A stretch of 64,000 bases of DNA, taken from the NCBI RefSeq assembly GCF_001741865.1, contig NZ_CP017147.1:3835001-3899000 (forward strand). The letters run 5' to 3'. The stretch is from Bosea vaviloviae (GTDB taxonomy: Bacteria > Pseudomonadota > Alphaproteobacteria > Rhizobiales > Beijerinckiaceae). The position numbers and the translations under genes were made by a program. Position 1 is the stretch's first letter. Every line of letters begins with the position of its first letter. This document shows positions 53,501 to 60,835 of this stretch, in pieces. Below the pieces are notes generated by a model. The model was not told the origin of the DNA and ran no database searches. It saw only the letters and a list, made by a program, of their open reading frames with translations.

Positions 53501-56500
53501 TCGGCATTGGCCGTGGTGCGCAGCTGGTCGTCGGTCGCGCCCGAGGCGTAGGCGCCGCGCAGCGTGCGATAGGTCGCAAGCCCGCTGGTGCTCAGCGTGA
53601 AGCCGGGATCGACGGCGGTGAGCTGGTTGACGCGCGAGAGCGTGCCGTCGCCGTTGATATTGAGATCCGCGCCGGCCGGCGCGCCCGTGCCGACCGAGAT
53701 GACGTTGACGGCCGCACCGAGCCCGATCGAGCCGCCCTGGCCGATGGTGAAGGCGTTGGCATCGACGCTGCGGTCGCTCACGGCCTGGACCACGACCGCG
53801 CCGGTCGTCGAGACCGTGCTGCCGGAGAGGTCTGCAAGCACGCTCGAGTCGAGGCTCGCGACATTGGTCGCGGAACCGAGGCCGACGCCGGCGCCGCCGA
53901 TGGCGGCCACGCCCGTCTCCGGCGTGATCGTCGTGGTCTCGCGTGCGATCACGTTGAGCGAGCCGTCGATGCTCTGGCCGGCCAGGCTCTGGATCGGCGT
54001 CGGCGCCTGCCTCGATACGACACCGTAGAGCCCGGCGCGCGTCGTGTTGGCGACGTCGATCAGGTTGACCATGCCGGCGATGCCGACCAGGCCCGCGGCC
54101 GAGCCGCCGGCCGCAAGCGCGGTGAAGCTGTTGGTGCTGGTCGCCAGCACGTCGAGCCGGCCGTTCAGGTTGAGCGTCGTGACATTGGCGCCGCCGCCGA
54201 TCGTCGCCAGCGTGGTGCTCTGGCTGCGGGCCACGACGAAGGCGCTGCCGAGCGCGACGCCGCCGCCGGAGCCGACGCCGGCGACACCGTAGAAGCCGTT
54301 CACGCTGTCGGCGGTGACGCGCAGCGAGGCTGCGTTGAGGATGCCCTGGTCGATGTTCGCGGTCGTGACCGCCTCGAAACTGTTGACGAGGCCGGTCGCC
54401 GCCGCGCCGGCGACGCCGGCCGAAAAGCCGATCGTCTTGCCGGTCGAGGCTTGCGAGGACACCGCCGCGACCTCGACCGCGCCGACGCCGCCGAGCCCGG
54501 CCTGGCTGGTCGCGATCGTGCCCGTGGTCGAGTTGGTCAGCGCGGCGCTCGTCTGGCGCTTCAGCGTGGTCTGCGCGTCGGCGCCGGCACCGGCCGCACC
54601 GCCGATCGCGCCGACGACGATGTAGCTGCCGGCATAGGAATGGCTGGCGGCGTCGACCACGATCGCGGTTGGGTTCTGGCCGCCGTTCAGCCGCGTGTCG
54701 ATCGTGCTGCCGTCGATCGTGGCCGAGGTCGTTCCACCGAGCGAGTTGCGGATGGTGACGTAGCCGACCGCGCCGCTGATCGGGTAGACCGCGATGCCGG
54801 CGGTGACGGCATTGGCCATCACAGCCTGCTGCGAGGTCGCGATCACGGCCAGACCGCGCAGGCTGCGCTGGGCCATCGCCAGGTCGGGCAGGCTGGTCGA
54901 GGGGCCGGTCGGGCTGGACAGGCTCGGTGGGCTGACGACCGCGCCACTGGCGAAGCTCAGCGACCCGGTGCCGTTGACGCGCGCATCGACCGAGCTGCTC
55001 TCGCTGATCGAGGCAATGGTGCTGCCGCCGATCGTGTTGCTCACGATCGAAAGGCCGCCGGCGACGCTGGGCGAGCCGCCGGCCGCGCCAAGCGCGCCCG
55101 CCGAGACCGCGATGCCGTCACGATTGGTCGCGATCACGCCGACATTGTTCTCGGCGATGATGTCGGCGCGCTTCACGGTCGCGGCGACGTCGGTCGCGAC
55201 GCTGCTGGTGGCGACCGAGCCGGCAAGGCCGACCTGGCGCGAGATCGCGATGCCGATCGACAAGGTCGAGATCGTGCCGGCCGACTGGCTCTGGACCAGC
55301 AGATCGCGCGAGGCGCGCAGGCGCGCATCCTCGATCGTCGAACTGACGCTGTTTTCAATGCTGTTCTCGACGACGGAGAGGCCGACCGCGGCCGAGCCGA
55401 AGCCGAGGCCGAGCGAGCCGGCCGTGCCGCGGATGGTGGCGGTCGTGCTGCCGTTCAGCAGGATGTCGCGGGCCGTGATGATCGTGCCCGTGCCGGTGAT
55501 CCCGGCACGCACGACATTATCGACCGACTGCAGCGCCACCGAGGCGACGCCGGCGAACTGGCCGCTGGCCCCGCCGAGCCCGATCGCGACGCCGGTGATG
55601 CTCGCGCCGTCCTGGGCCCGCACCGAGACGTCGCCGGTCGCCGTCAGGATGACGTCGTCGATCGTGGCGATGTGGGACTGCGCCACCTCGTTGCTGAGCA
55701 AGGAGATGCCGACATTGTTGCGGCCCACTTGCGCAGAGCCGGTCACGGCGACGATCGCCGCCCCGTTCGGGTTGGGGTCGCCGCCATTGGCGGCGGAGCC
55801 GCTGAAATCGACCTGCGCCTGATCGGCCTGCGCGAAGGTCTGGCGGCCGGCGATGATGGCGTTGAAGGTCACGTCGCGGCTGCTGTCTGCCGTGACGACG
55901 ACGTCGCCGCCGATCGTGATCGTCGGCGGCGCACCGGCCGTGCCGCTGATCTGCGCCTTCGTGCTCGTCTTGACGTTGTTGAAGACGAAGGCGCCCGACA
56001 GGCCGTTGCCGCCGAGGCCGACGGTAATCGCGCCCGATGCGATCCGGCTCGAATTCGAGGCGACGACGTTCAGGCCGTTGAGATTGACCAGGCTGGAGTT
56101 TCGGATGGTCGCGCTGACCGCGTCCTCCCCGCTCGGATCGCCGATGCTGGCATAGCTCAGCGACAGGCCGACGCCCGACTGCGCGCCGAGATAGGCGGAG
56201 CCGCCGCCGATGCCGATATCGGTGGTCTGATAGGCGTTGACGCTCGCGATCTTCGAGACCGACGTCGTGGAATCGCCGGTGATGGCGGAGTTGGCGATCA
56301 AGGCCGAGACGCGGTTGGTGACCAGCCCGACCGCCGCGGAGATCGCGGCCGCGCCATTGCCGCCGGCCGAGACCGCGAGGCCGACGCCGACGATCGTCGC
56401 CCGGCCGCCCGCGATCGCCTGGACGTCGGTGTCGCGGACGCCGGTCAAGGTTGAACCGCCGATCCGCGCATCGGTGCTGTTGTCGAGGACGCCGATCGCG

Positions 56501-59500
56501 ACCGCGCCGGCGATCGCTCCGCTGGCGCCCGACGTGCCGGCAAGGTTCGCCGCCGCCGCGCCCGAGCCGACCTCGATGATCGTCGAGTTCAGCGCCCTGA
56601 CCGAGGTTTTCAGTCCGGCGTTGTCCTTCTTCTGCAACCGCGCGCCGTCGATCCAGGCCGAGGTGCCCATCGTGGTCAGCGCCACGGCGGCCGTGCCGGA
56701 GGCCGAGAGGCTGGGGCCGCTGCTGCTCGTCTTCGCGAAGCTCGCCATCGCGTCGCGGACCACCTTGCTCGTACCGGGTGGCAGGGTGATCGCGACCGTT
56801 CCGTCGGCGACCGCCGCGGCGACGGATGCCGCCGTGATGCGGCCGGTCGTCGCGGCTTCGACGGCGATCGAGCCCGTCGTGATCAGCCCTTGCGGCGCGA
56901 TCCCAGCGAGCCTGTCGTCCGAGAGGTCGTCGGAGTTATCGCCGACATAGGCGCGCGTGACGCTTCCCGCGTCGAGCACCGCCACCGAGATGCCGACGCC
57001 GTTGCCGCCACCGAGCACCAGCGCGCCGCTGAGCGCGAAGACCGAGACGAACTGGTCGGCTTTGACGGAGACGGTGTTGGCGGTGACGCTCGCCGCGTTG
57101 CTGATCGAAGCCAGCGTCTGGTTCTGGATGCCCGACAGCGAAACCATGCCGCTGAGCACGATCGACCCGGACGAGCGTCCGGACGTCGTCGCGATCACGA
57201 ACATCTTGTCCGAGGTGTTGGCGGTGACCGAGAGATCGGTGGCGGTGATCGTCGCGCCGGCGGCGACGGCCGCCACCGTCTTGCTGCTGCGGCCGATGTC
57301 GAGCAGGCCGCCGCCCGCCGCCGAGCCGGTGCCGCCATTGACACCGCCGGAGAAGCCGAAATTGCCGCCGACATCGATCGAATGCTGGTCGGTGTCGGCA
57401 ACGATGCTGACGCCCTGGCTCCAGTTCTGGACATAGTTGCTGGCAAGGTCGGTCGACCACGCGCCTATCCCCGTGGTCTGGTTCAGCGTCGCGCCGCTGG
57501 CGACATAGGCGGATGTGTTGTTGCTGACGCGGAAATAGTCGATCGCGCCGGCCAGGCCGAGATCGGTCGATGACGAGGAGGCGTTGGCGTAGCTCGTCAG
57601 GATGTTGTTGACGATGCCGAGATTGCCGTTGAGATGCGAGAAGACCTCGCCGAGCCCGGACCAGTTCGTCCAGGTGTTCGAGATCGGGATCTCGTTGAGC
57701 GCCGCGACGCCGATCCGGCTGGCGTTGATCGTCACGCCTGAGCCGACCGTGGCGGTCGCGTCGTGCTTGAAGCTGCCGACCGCGATGCCGAAAGACAGCG
57801 AGATCTCGGCCTCCGGGTTGGTCGAGGACGGATCCGTGGAGTTCGAGTTCGTCGAACTGTCGGCGAGCAGGCGCAGGCCAAAATCGCGCTGGCGGGCTGC
57901 CACCACGACATTGCCCGAGGCATGGATCGTCGGCGCGGTGCCGCCGGGATCGGCCGCGATCGCGGCCTTGGCGCTCAGATTGCTGTCGGCGATGGTGAGG
58001 GCGCTGCCGACCCTGACCGGAACCGTCGATCCGGCAGTCGATAGCTTGCCGAGGAGCTGGCTGAGCAGCGTCGAGACCGTCGAGCCCGCCGGGCCGGCAT
58101 TGAAGAGGGTGTTGTCGCCGACTGTGGTCGAGGAACTCGTCGCATTCTTCGTCGTGTCCGAAAGGGCCTGGACCGTGACGTTCTGGACCTTGTCGGCGCT
58201 CGTGCCCAGCGAGGCGCCGAGCAGCGCATCGGCTTCCGCCTTGTACTCGGAATAGGCGACGGCGATGCCGGCGACGCCACCCGAGGCCGCCACGGCCGTC
58301 GAGGAGGTCGAGAAGGAATTGGTGTTCTTGGCCGTGACGCTGACGGTTCCGAAGCCGCTGGTCGCCCCCGCGGTGACCGTCGCGCCGGAGTGGACCTTCG
58401 CGGCGGTGGTGACATCGACATAGCCATAGGCGACGGTCGCGGCGACCAGGCCGGTGCCGACCGAGATCGAGATGGCCGAGACAGCGAGCTTGACGTCGTT
58501 CTCGGCGTTGACGGTGAGGTTGCGGCCGACCTTGATCGTCGCGCCCGACGCGACGTCGGCGGTGACCGTTCCCATGATCTCGCCGATCGATACCGCCGCC
58601 GCGAACGGGTTTCCGCCGCTTAGCGTGATCGCGGGCAGCGAGGCCTCCTGCCGGGCCTTGGCGGTGATGCTGACGTCGCGCGTCGCCTCGATCGTCGCGT
58701 CGTCGACGACCCGGATGCGGCTCAGCACCTGGCTGCCGACATAGCCGCCGTTCAGGCCAAAGAGGATGCCGCCCACGCTCTGCGCCGCCAGCGCCAGCAG
58801 CGGCCCGGCGGAGGGATCGACATAGGAGGCGACGGCCGTCGCATCCGCCTTCAGCGAAATGTCTCGTCCCGTGATCGTGCCGTGAATGTCGATGGTCGAG
58901 GTCGCGCTGGCCATGCCGGCGATCCGGATGTCCGATGTCGTCGCGTCGAGCGTGACATCGCCGGCGGTATAGGCGCTGCCGGTGCTGACGCCGGCGAGCA
59001 GCGAGCCGAACACGCTGATATTGGGGGACGTCAGCAGGATCGAGCCGGAATTGCCGGTCGAGGGGTTCGCGGCTGAGAGCACGCCGCCATTGGCGGAACG
59101 GTTGAACTGGCGCGTGTCGATGACGCCGTCGGCGGCGATCGTGATGCTGTTGGTGGCCTGCAGCGACACATCCGTGCCGTTGGTGATCATGCTGGCGCTG
59201 CCGCCGGTCCCGATGATCAGGTCTGTCGGGTCGATATAGAGCAGGCCGGCCTTGCCCGAGCGGGAGGAAAGATCGACATCGACCGCGCCCAGCGTGACCG
59301 TCTTCGTCGCGCTGAGTTCGGTGAAGCCGCCATCGCCGGTCAGGCCGCCCTTGCCCCTGAAGATCGCGCCACTCTCGACATCGAGATTGGTGCCGGCGAA
59401 GACCTTGATCTCGCCGCCCTTGCCGGCGACGCCTTGCGCCGCGCTTGCCTCAAAGCGCGCTCCGCGGGCGATCGAGATCGCAGCGTCGGAAGTGATCGAG

Positions 59501-60564
59501 ATCTTGCCGCCGTCGCCGGTGTTGACGGCGGCCTGGCCCGAGGTGGCGCTGCCCTGCGCAAGCCTGGCCGAGGGCGCTGCCCCCTGTGCGCTCAACCGCG
59601 CCGTCTGGGTGATCGTGGTGCCCCGGCCGGAACGCACCACGATCGAACCGGCGGAGCGCCGCGCCGTCGCATTGGCGCTCAGGGAGCCCGAAATGCTCGC
59701 CGTGCCTGCCGCGACGATCTCGATGCCGCCCCCGCGCCGCGCCACCATCGCGCCGCCATGGCGGATGCCGGAGGTGTTGACGCTGGCCGCGAAGGCGTTC
59801 TGGTGACGCCGCCTGCGTTCACCGATATCGATGGGGGCGGCATTGGCCGTGATCTGCCCGGCGACGCTGACGGAGCTGCCGTACAGCGTCACGCCGCGTT
59901 TGGCGTTGATACGGCCCTCGATCGAGATCGCGCCGTCGGGCGAGATCGGAATGTCGTTGGCTCTCAGCCTCGCGGCCATCGTCTCGTTGACGACGCCGTT
60001 GGGGCCGATCACCTGCTCGAGGAAGTCGCGCGTCGGCGTGTTGACTGTGAGCTGTCCGGTGTTGATCACTCCGGACGGCCCGACCGTGAAGCCGGCGGAG
60101 TCCGAGAAGTAGACGTGCCCGCCGATCTGGCCGTTCTTGTAGGAATTCAGGATGCCGTTGACGACGACGGGGCCGTTGCGGACGATATTGACCAGCGCAC
60201 CGGTATTCTGCGGCAGGTGCATGTTGACGGTCGTGCCGCCCGCCTGCTCGAAGCGCGAGAACGAGTTGTAGCCGGCATTGCCGGACACCGTCTGGGTGGT
60301 GATCGTCGTGGTCGCGCCGCTGACGGAGACATTGGTCTGTGTCCGCCCGTCGGGCGTGATCACGTTCCGCGCGAAGGCCGGAGCGTTCCACAGCACCAGC
60401 GCCATGGCCTGGCCGACCAGGCAACGTTGGCGCAAATTCGCCAGCACGGACTTAGTAGGCACGGGCCTGGGCCGGACCGCGGGCGACGGCGTTGGGAGCA
60501 TGACGTGCGGCAGCCGCGGCGAAGCGGTGCGACGGCGTGTGGTCTTGGAGCGTAGTGAGCGCAA
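41548..60564 (-). CDS. Giant two-partner secretion filamentous adhesin (TpsA, LktA/FHA-like), 6,338 codons
   Basis: One uninterrupted 19-kb frame. Residues 1-65 form a long signal region (h-region GQAMALVLWNAPAFA). Residues about 66-260 are the TPS/haemagglutination domain: NVITPDGRTQTNVSVSG, GYNSFSRFEQAGGTTVNMHL, NILNSYKNG-like GILNSYKNGQIGGHVYFSD. This pattern resembles proteins annotated as LktA-family filamentous adhesins. Most of the rest is Ser/Thr/Ala/Gly-rich beta-helix repeat. Residues about 2300-2510 and 4290-4425 hold helix-like inserts; residues about 4980-5540 hold a 159-residue higher-order repeat. No CDI-type or other toxin domain is seen at the C terminus. The codon at 60564 is TTG with GAGG upstream; ATG 60501 is an alternative. 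It is exported by TpsB. Confidence 0.92.
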   Translation of the reverse strand: MRSLRSKTTRRRTASPRLPHVMLPTPSPAVRPRPVPTKSVLANLRQRCLVGQAMALVLWNAPAFARNVITPDGRTQTNVSVSGATTTITTQTVSGNAGYNSFSRFEQAGGTTVNMHLPQNTGALVNIVRNGPVVVNGILNSYKNGQIGGHVYFSDSAGFTVGPSGVINTGQLTVNTPTRDFLEQVIGPNGVVNETMAARLRANDIPISPDGAISIEGRINAKRGVTLYGSSVSVAGQITANAAPIDIGERRRRHQNAFAASVNTSGIRHGGAMVARRGGGIEIVAAGTASISGSLSANATARRSAGSIVVRSGRGTTITQTARLSAQGAAPSARLAQGSATSGQAAVNTGDGGKISITSDAAISIARGARFEASAAQGVAGKGGEIKVFAGTNLDVESGAIFRGKGGLTGDGGFTELSATKTVTLGAVDVDLSSRSGKAGLLYIDPTDLIIGTGGSASMITNGTDVSLQATNSITIAADGVIDTRQFNRSANGGVLSAANPSTGNSGSILLTSPNISVFGSLLAGVSTGSAYTAGDVTLDATTSDIRIAGMASATSTIDIHGTITGRDISLKADATAVASYVDPSAGPLLALAAQSVGGILFGLNGGYVGSQVLSRIRVVDDATIEATRDVSITAKARQEASLPAITLSGGNPFAAAVSIGEIMGTVTADVASGATIKVGRNLTVNAENDVKLAVSAISISVGTGLVAATVAYGYVDVTTAAKVHSGATVTAGATSGFGTVSVTAKNTNSFSTSSTAVAASGGVAGIAVAYSEYKAEADALLGASLGTSADKVQNVTVQALSDTTKNATSSSTTVGDNTLFNAGPAGSTVSTLLSQLLGKLSTAGSTVPVRVGSALTIADSNLSAKAAIAADPGGTAPTIHASGNVVVAARQRDFGLRLLADSSTNSNSTDPSSTNPEAEISLSFGIAVGSFKHDATATVGSGVTINASRIGVAALNEIPISNTWTNWSGLGEVFSHLNGNLGIVNNILTSYANASSSSTDLGLAGAIDYFRVSNNTSAYVASGATLNQTTGIGAWSTDLASNYVQNWSQGVSIVADTDQHSIDVGGNFGFSGGVNGGTGSAAGGGLLDIGRSSKTVAAVAAGATITATDLSVTANTSDKMFVIATTSGRSSGSIVLSGMVSLSGIQNQTLASISNAASVTANTVSVKADQFVSVFALSGALVLGGGNGVGISVAVLDAGSVTRAYVGDNSDDLSDDRLAGIAPQGLITTGSIAVEAATTGRITAASVAAAVADGTVAITLPPGTSKVVRDAMASFAKTSSSGPSLSASGTAAVALTTMGTSAWIDGARLQKKDNAGLKTSVRALNSTIIEVGSGAAAANLAGTSGASGAIAGAVAIGVLDNSTDARIGGSTLTGVRDTDVQAIAGGRATIVGVGLAVSAGGNGAAAISAAVGLVTNRVSALIANSAITGDSTTSVSKIASVNAYQTTDIGIGGGSAYLGAQSGVGLSLSYASIGDPSGEDAVSATIRNSSLVNLNGLNVVASNSSRIASGAITVGLGGNGLSGAFVFNNVKTSTKAQISGTAGAPPTITIGGDVVVTADSSRDVTFNAIIAGRQTFAQADQAQVDFSGSAANGGDPNPNGAAIVAVTGSAQVGRNNVGISLLSNEVAQSHIATIDDVILTATGDVSVRAQDGASITGVAIGLGGASGQFAGVASVALQSVDNVVRAGITGTGTIITARDILLNGSTTATIRGTAGSLGLGFGSAAVGLSVVENSIENSVSSTIEDARLRASRDLLVQSQSAGTISTLSIGIAISRQVGLAGSVATSSVATDVAATVKRADIIAENNVGVIATNRDGIAVSAGALGAAGGSPSVAGGLSIVSNTIGGSTIASISESSSVDARVNGTGSLSFASGAVVSPPSLSSPTGPSTSLPDLAMAQRSLRGLAVIATSQQAVMANAVTAGIAVYPISGAVGYVTIRNSLGGTTSATIDGSTIDTRLNGGQNPTAIVVDAASHSYAGSYIVVGAIGGAAGAGADAQTTLKRQTSAALTNSTTGTIATSQAGLGGVGAVEVAAVSSQASTGKTIGFSAGVAGAAATGLVNSFEAVTTANIDQGILNAASLRVTADSVNGFYGVAGVGSGGGVALGSAFVVARSQSTTLATIGGGANVTTLNLNGRLDVLATSTNSFTALAAGGSAAGLVGIAGMVNLIDVANTTRAGLYGVVSRQAPTPIQSLAGQSIDGSLNVIARETTTITPETGVAAIGGAGVGLGSATNVASLDSSVLADLSGSTVSTTGAVVVQAVSDRSVDANAFTIGQGGSIGLGAAVNVISVGTGAPAGADLNINGDGTLSRVNQLTAVDPGFTLSTSGLATYRTLRGAYASGATDDQLRTTANAEYLALIQNGTVVNGVLTLTASGVQALRSNAAIALFVPTATDQQVRDYAAARYTALQAAKLQYVIGDAGLNSYRQVLEVATPNLTDAQVKIAADAAYATLLANGVPVNGLYSLRGSSAAVYQAAADAELGRTATFSEVSAYAASQYAWFTSNRARTATPSAISATALLDSSGAQTGATALGGSITASSVSVTSTSKTSTENTALGIGVGGIGVGAALGYTTVADNVGARLDQATVTTGSITVNASAIDGAGGVASRIDVKAGAGSGTASAGAAVAQGAVSNTITARLGGTLTVTGATTVGTSATQGSRADALGAAAAGGGALGISIAKSSLDGTATSNVAANTTLSGGTSLTVDASSAGISYASATAGAGGLLVAGTGADARASDSSRVEAHLGDNASVNVGTGAIRVTATATPDAKAAAYGVSVTGGLAVGAAISRATTNQTVIAAMDGGAAAQRALTAGSLSILATSTIFGTPVTSIGGSPGATSTFSRGGTGAAAWSFSGSGSYYASAVGSDAQAVNTSTVTASAGNNVRLPAGTVAINATNTTRQIASATGFSIAGKYSIGAVLAKASSTATTSATLGDDARLLGNSATSFSLIAAGSDTQIASATSGSGGLISGAGASADTANTATVTASIGARTQIGANTILVNASHTDQYANRVDATQAAALGASASLASHDATSHVKVDIGASAIFVALGNGTNGCYVTTCVQGIELESRNIFTQLALGDTISAGAGGGINGVGAKSTTDVDGWSKVVIGDNANFTSGGSAVSSPGPIAIQAITELNANDTVTLTTGGALQGAGVTSQYRARDVDNEVTLGTGVTLTSSGTINIGTYTTATVKTNALVTTYGLAAVGVAEADTDIITNQTVTIGANSTLTGLDNVNITAGRDASGLFMTSILGDATAIGYVRGVIAVPDADASTDLQNRAQLNVNTGAALLSAQNVTLGAYNGIVTPNADGAGHGFQLYFIPVTQRDESPGASATSTVVMNGRAVGGVFHEQEIIIGCGTGGLSICDLGATPTVYVKAGGAPVVVSRDDAFDAVAYVRANYTTTNGTIDDTAVADTLVGGISSGLVRAYRISQLYAAGGNVFVNGDTIQGNGSLTANGGPTIKVVNNSAAYLILDAGAYIPDLSTGQILFTGAAQGQAGLTQTRFNANGTASVIINNAYTRDDIGGYGPALMIAGDISNLGGLVSINNTQGSFGFSGQRIDSLQFNVTVPNGAVAISSNGPNGMYNAGASPQAEWNHAITYPGATPGAASQSYVINDTINAIGNTLYFGSGGSLNYNLYHRIEDGGDPGMRYSTILYGNCIGYGATGYNCQGGYDFGNGIYFAQIPVVPKYYQPNVQAQGGGTQIYGAQVAIKATIINVNASIEAGRVTNQSVVLGDNLIQALGFAIFNYNTYGYGAPVVDLTNDTRLINYGSAAGSYSVLNSGDKLIPVSYDIRTGQLNISDVNASSGGGSVLLDGQIISTNALGRIKINGGFGHVDIVNNSGLELVTNRINTGTASGANASTSKITIVDRLIQNGPNTTVYAYTPGSGIAIYKTVNGAQPILSGVGATTPFSFIAGDSTSYNPVAGTRYEWTQQLWVHKDGLTINDPNAQGVWRYSSGSSNNPWQFVAAPATGIWGDGTSSGPDYWNVTSTAQGRLTNNQYYYISDPVFFETLQGGVTTLANAMQGYEHCNGGNPSLCSRDFRQVPGSTANTYWNYNYVIDAWLQVTASVKADNPFAVSFAGNASGLVTITSNTSIRQQGNIINPSGATTITASVGSFTQAPNVSILSNHLTLTGRDSVGTVAAPIQATLTAGAAVAAYSGAGGINLNIDSDAKIWRLNADLDAASGRYGDINLRATGGLEVASWADPNYTHLLGNNITISSRNGAVGGINTPLRMQAMATTLANGSQTGGVVNISAQGDIGIKQLSGNLRVGLIASTGGNVRVDVAAGTLKAANAQTAAQSLSTEQLSTIKSKLKLTQADGADAAALASVAVFERNVTQTYTLYSSLIRNGSVTNGVFTLDAAATALYQPLADAAGMSVPAYVADRYASYASVFEKAYGANWNTLARFQENTLESNFSFTTASPGAVSGLASSITANAVWQTGQLVAAIDQAALQPASGVVGNGTAIIVGRDVSLNIGGSIGSLAPDVSVGLDTIRNGTLTTSQLQALAVATTPGSVKLFGTNGSGQRVAVSDIHAVPIGVTLTSVDISQTAPLFISATGTFSGTAQGDIYVQATTGAQSGGGSLNLGRVTATGAINLQAPQGITVATAPNSTTPLNAVQIQAGTDLILTGAGGGIGSAAMPLTYQIGGRLVSASAGAGDAYLVAAAGNAQIGRIFASGTASLTAVSGSIQSYLPGVAISASTIVLNASANVGSAVTPFAVQAAGDGEVSGQIGGSATLSTPTLASQSAVALRIGALTANAGLSLAADAEVRILRSLSATTGPLSITAGAISMATGATVQSGGRITLTSLSDVTLGRVTSTLIAPAGTASIAVSAAGTIAGNGDSVVNLGAGQAGGVIALNAGSGIGSSLAPVSFDAPSLSASSLQGGVYLKTATTARVTALTADTGPAGLLAAGNLTVDALTSGGAASVTSTAGMLTIGTLSSGGATTLSAANALGVTSATTTAGDLALVSTSGGINATTLHSAGAATLTAPGAITVATLTSGGGTNATSSSSTLAVTTLTAGGSSTLAASGTVTLGSAQTTTGDILASSTNAAITAATLNAARNAILTATGGISVTTSLTTGGTASVTSSAGSLDLAAVTSGGSATLNGATAVTLGSARTTAGDLSVSSINAGITATTLETAGAASLTAPGAITVTTLTSSGSTSAASSGGTLDITTLTADATTALSASGAVTIGSAQITSGDLFVTSTTAGITAATLDVARNATLIAAGTISITTSLTTGGTASVTSSAGALDLAAMTSAGSATLSGATVVTLGTVRTTAGDLAVSSATAGIIATTLDAADAATLTAPGAITVATLTSGSGTSATSSGGTLGITTLTAGGTATLAAFGAVTLGSAQTTAGDLFISSTNAGIAAATLAVARNATLTATGAISVTTSFTTGGTASVTSSGGALDLAALTSGGTATLSGATTVTLGTARTTAGDLSVSSTTGTIAATTLDAAGAATLTAPGAIRVTTLTSGNGTSANSSGGTLGITTLTAGGTTALAASGAVTLGTARTTAGDLAVSSANAGITATTLAAAGAATLTAPGAITVATLTSGDATNATSSGSTIDITTLTAAGETALAAHDAVTLGRVETSSGAIRVTSSHAGISAATLVSAAGQDLAAFGDISGTTLTSDGQASIHSTTGRLTIATLNAGATATLQAAGAIALGTATTTAGDLLATSTGGRLTATTIQAFGSTTLSAATLRIDTVASGGDATATTQLGALEIGSLTSGGVTHLDAAGALIVSNLSAGGAATLSSRNATIDLATATTGDTARLSAAGAINLGTLTTRAGDIVATSLTAGITATSLEAAGAIALDAAGAIVVQTASSGSGTSVSTRAGLTIGTLATGGDATLSAANMLTLTSVTSSGNLSLRSTADGITAATLRADGRADLVAAGTVTINDLRSGGATAVSGNIIALTALTAGESANVNGRGGVTLGSVLTQSGDLSVASEFGTIRAGTLNASAALLLQAPGAITVGIARSAGSVTATSSGAGIDIQTLVAHDDVTLTAAEALRFESLTAGGSLLLNSTRAGVTITTAQAGEDIAISGQAIRFGALDAGRSASLDSAGDIDGDSIVATDALLARAGLGGSGSIRLGVGAARNAEFSAPDDVRLGRFGAGDSITILGTDIASSIVQLPGGSGAPLVLDIAGLRERTARSAALTIDALRFRANRIEVTDAAITTSASRFDLAANFVPGALRLTTPGMTVLANNRSIAPVRGFDVQLYQKDRTFFISVNGNQLSSNAYIVRFDSTIANVDTADGVSLVRDMARLGVIAPAGPSFGDIARGFVLGADGRWRSTDPETTASLSEGSGPRVNLGQFGSDGAQP
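43941..45620 (-). repeat. 477-bp higher-order tandem repeat within tpsA
   Basis: A marker resembling GCGTGGTCGCGG recurs at 44178, 44655, 45132 and 45609, exactly 477 bases (159 codons) apart, with an extra half-unit at 43941 (237 bases before the first). Each unit is two related halves of about 79 and 80 residues, one with TLTAPGAITVATLTSG, the other with LTATGAISVTTSLTTGGT. Copies have diverged by scattered substitutions but not in length. Confidence 0.9.
47290..47690 (-). other. Helix-like insert in TpsA (single module)
   Basis: Around residues 4290-4425 the beta-helix pattern gives way to Leu/Ala/Tyr-rich sequence (QSLSTEQLSTIKSKLKL, then LIRNGSVTNGVFTLDAAATA and VADRYASYASVFEKAYGANW). 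The core shares a motif with the two modules at 53.0-53.6 kb. Predicted helical by composition only. Confidence 0.6.
53030..53640 (-). other. Helix-like insert in TpsA (two tandem modules)
   Basis: Residues about 2300-2510 contain two related ~97-residue units, each running Tyr-rich helix, LxxNGxxVNGxxxL, then a second Tyr-rich helix. Unit 1 has ALIQNGTVVNGVLTLTASGV and VRDYAAARYTAL; unit 2 has TLLANGVPVNGLYSLRGSS and VSAYAASQYAWF. This is quite unlike the Gly/Thr-rich repeats on either side. Confidence 0.65.
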
Positions 60565-60786
60565 CGCGGAAGCCTCGGCCCGTCCGGCAAGACGGTGTTG
60601 TTTCGCCGGATTCCGAGTCGAGATGCTGGCGCCCGAATGCCGGCGCGGGTCGCGCCGGTCTCCGAATGCCCGTTTCCCCCTGGATCAGGCTTAACGACTC
60701 ACTACCAGAGGCCGCTTGTCCTTGCGTCAGTGGAGGATGAATGCATTGCGAACCACAGTTCACATCACGCGTTCAGCAGGCGCCTA

Positions 60787-60804
60787 ATGGCGGAAAACCG
60801 CCAT
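60787..60804. terminator. Hairpin between the methyltransferase gene and tpsA
   Basis: ATGGCGG-AAAA-CCGCCAT, perfect 7-bp arms, 32 bases downstream of the minus-strand gene ending at 60836. No U tract follows on the minus strand, so termination is uncertain. The rest of the 60565-60835 gap shows no clear promoter motif. Confidence 0.35.
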
Positions 60805-60835
60805 CGTGGTTAGCGCAAGACGGGTTGGACGGGCC

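Noticed and set aside
50512..56454. 1,980-residue open frame on the plus strand opposite tpsA
   Set aside because: Same reason; a low-complexity Arg/Asp/Gly-rich antisense product with no ribosome site or family resemblance.
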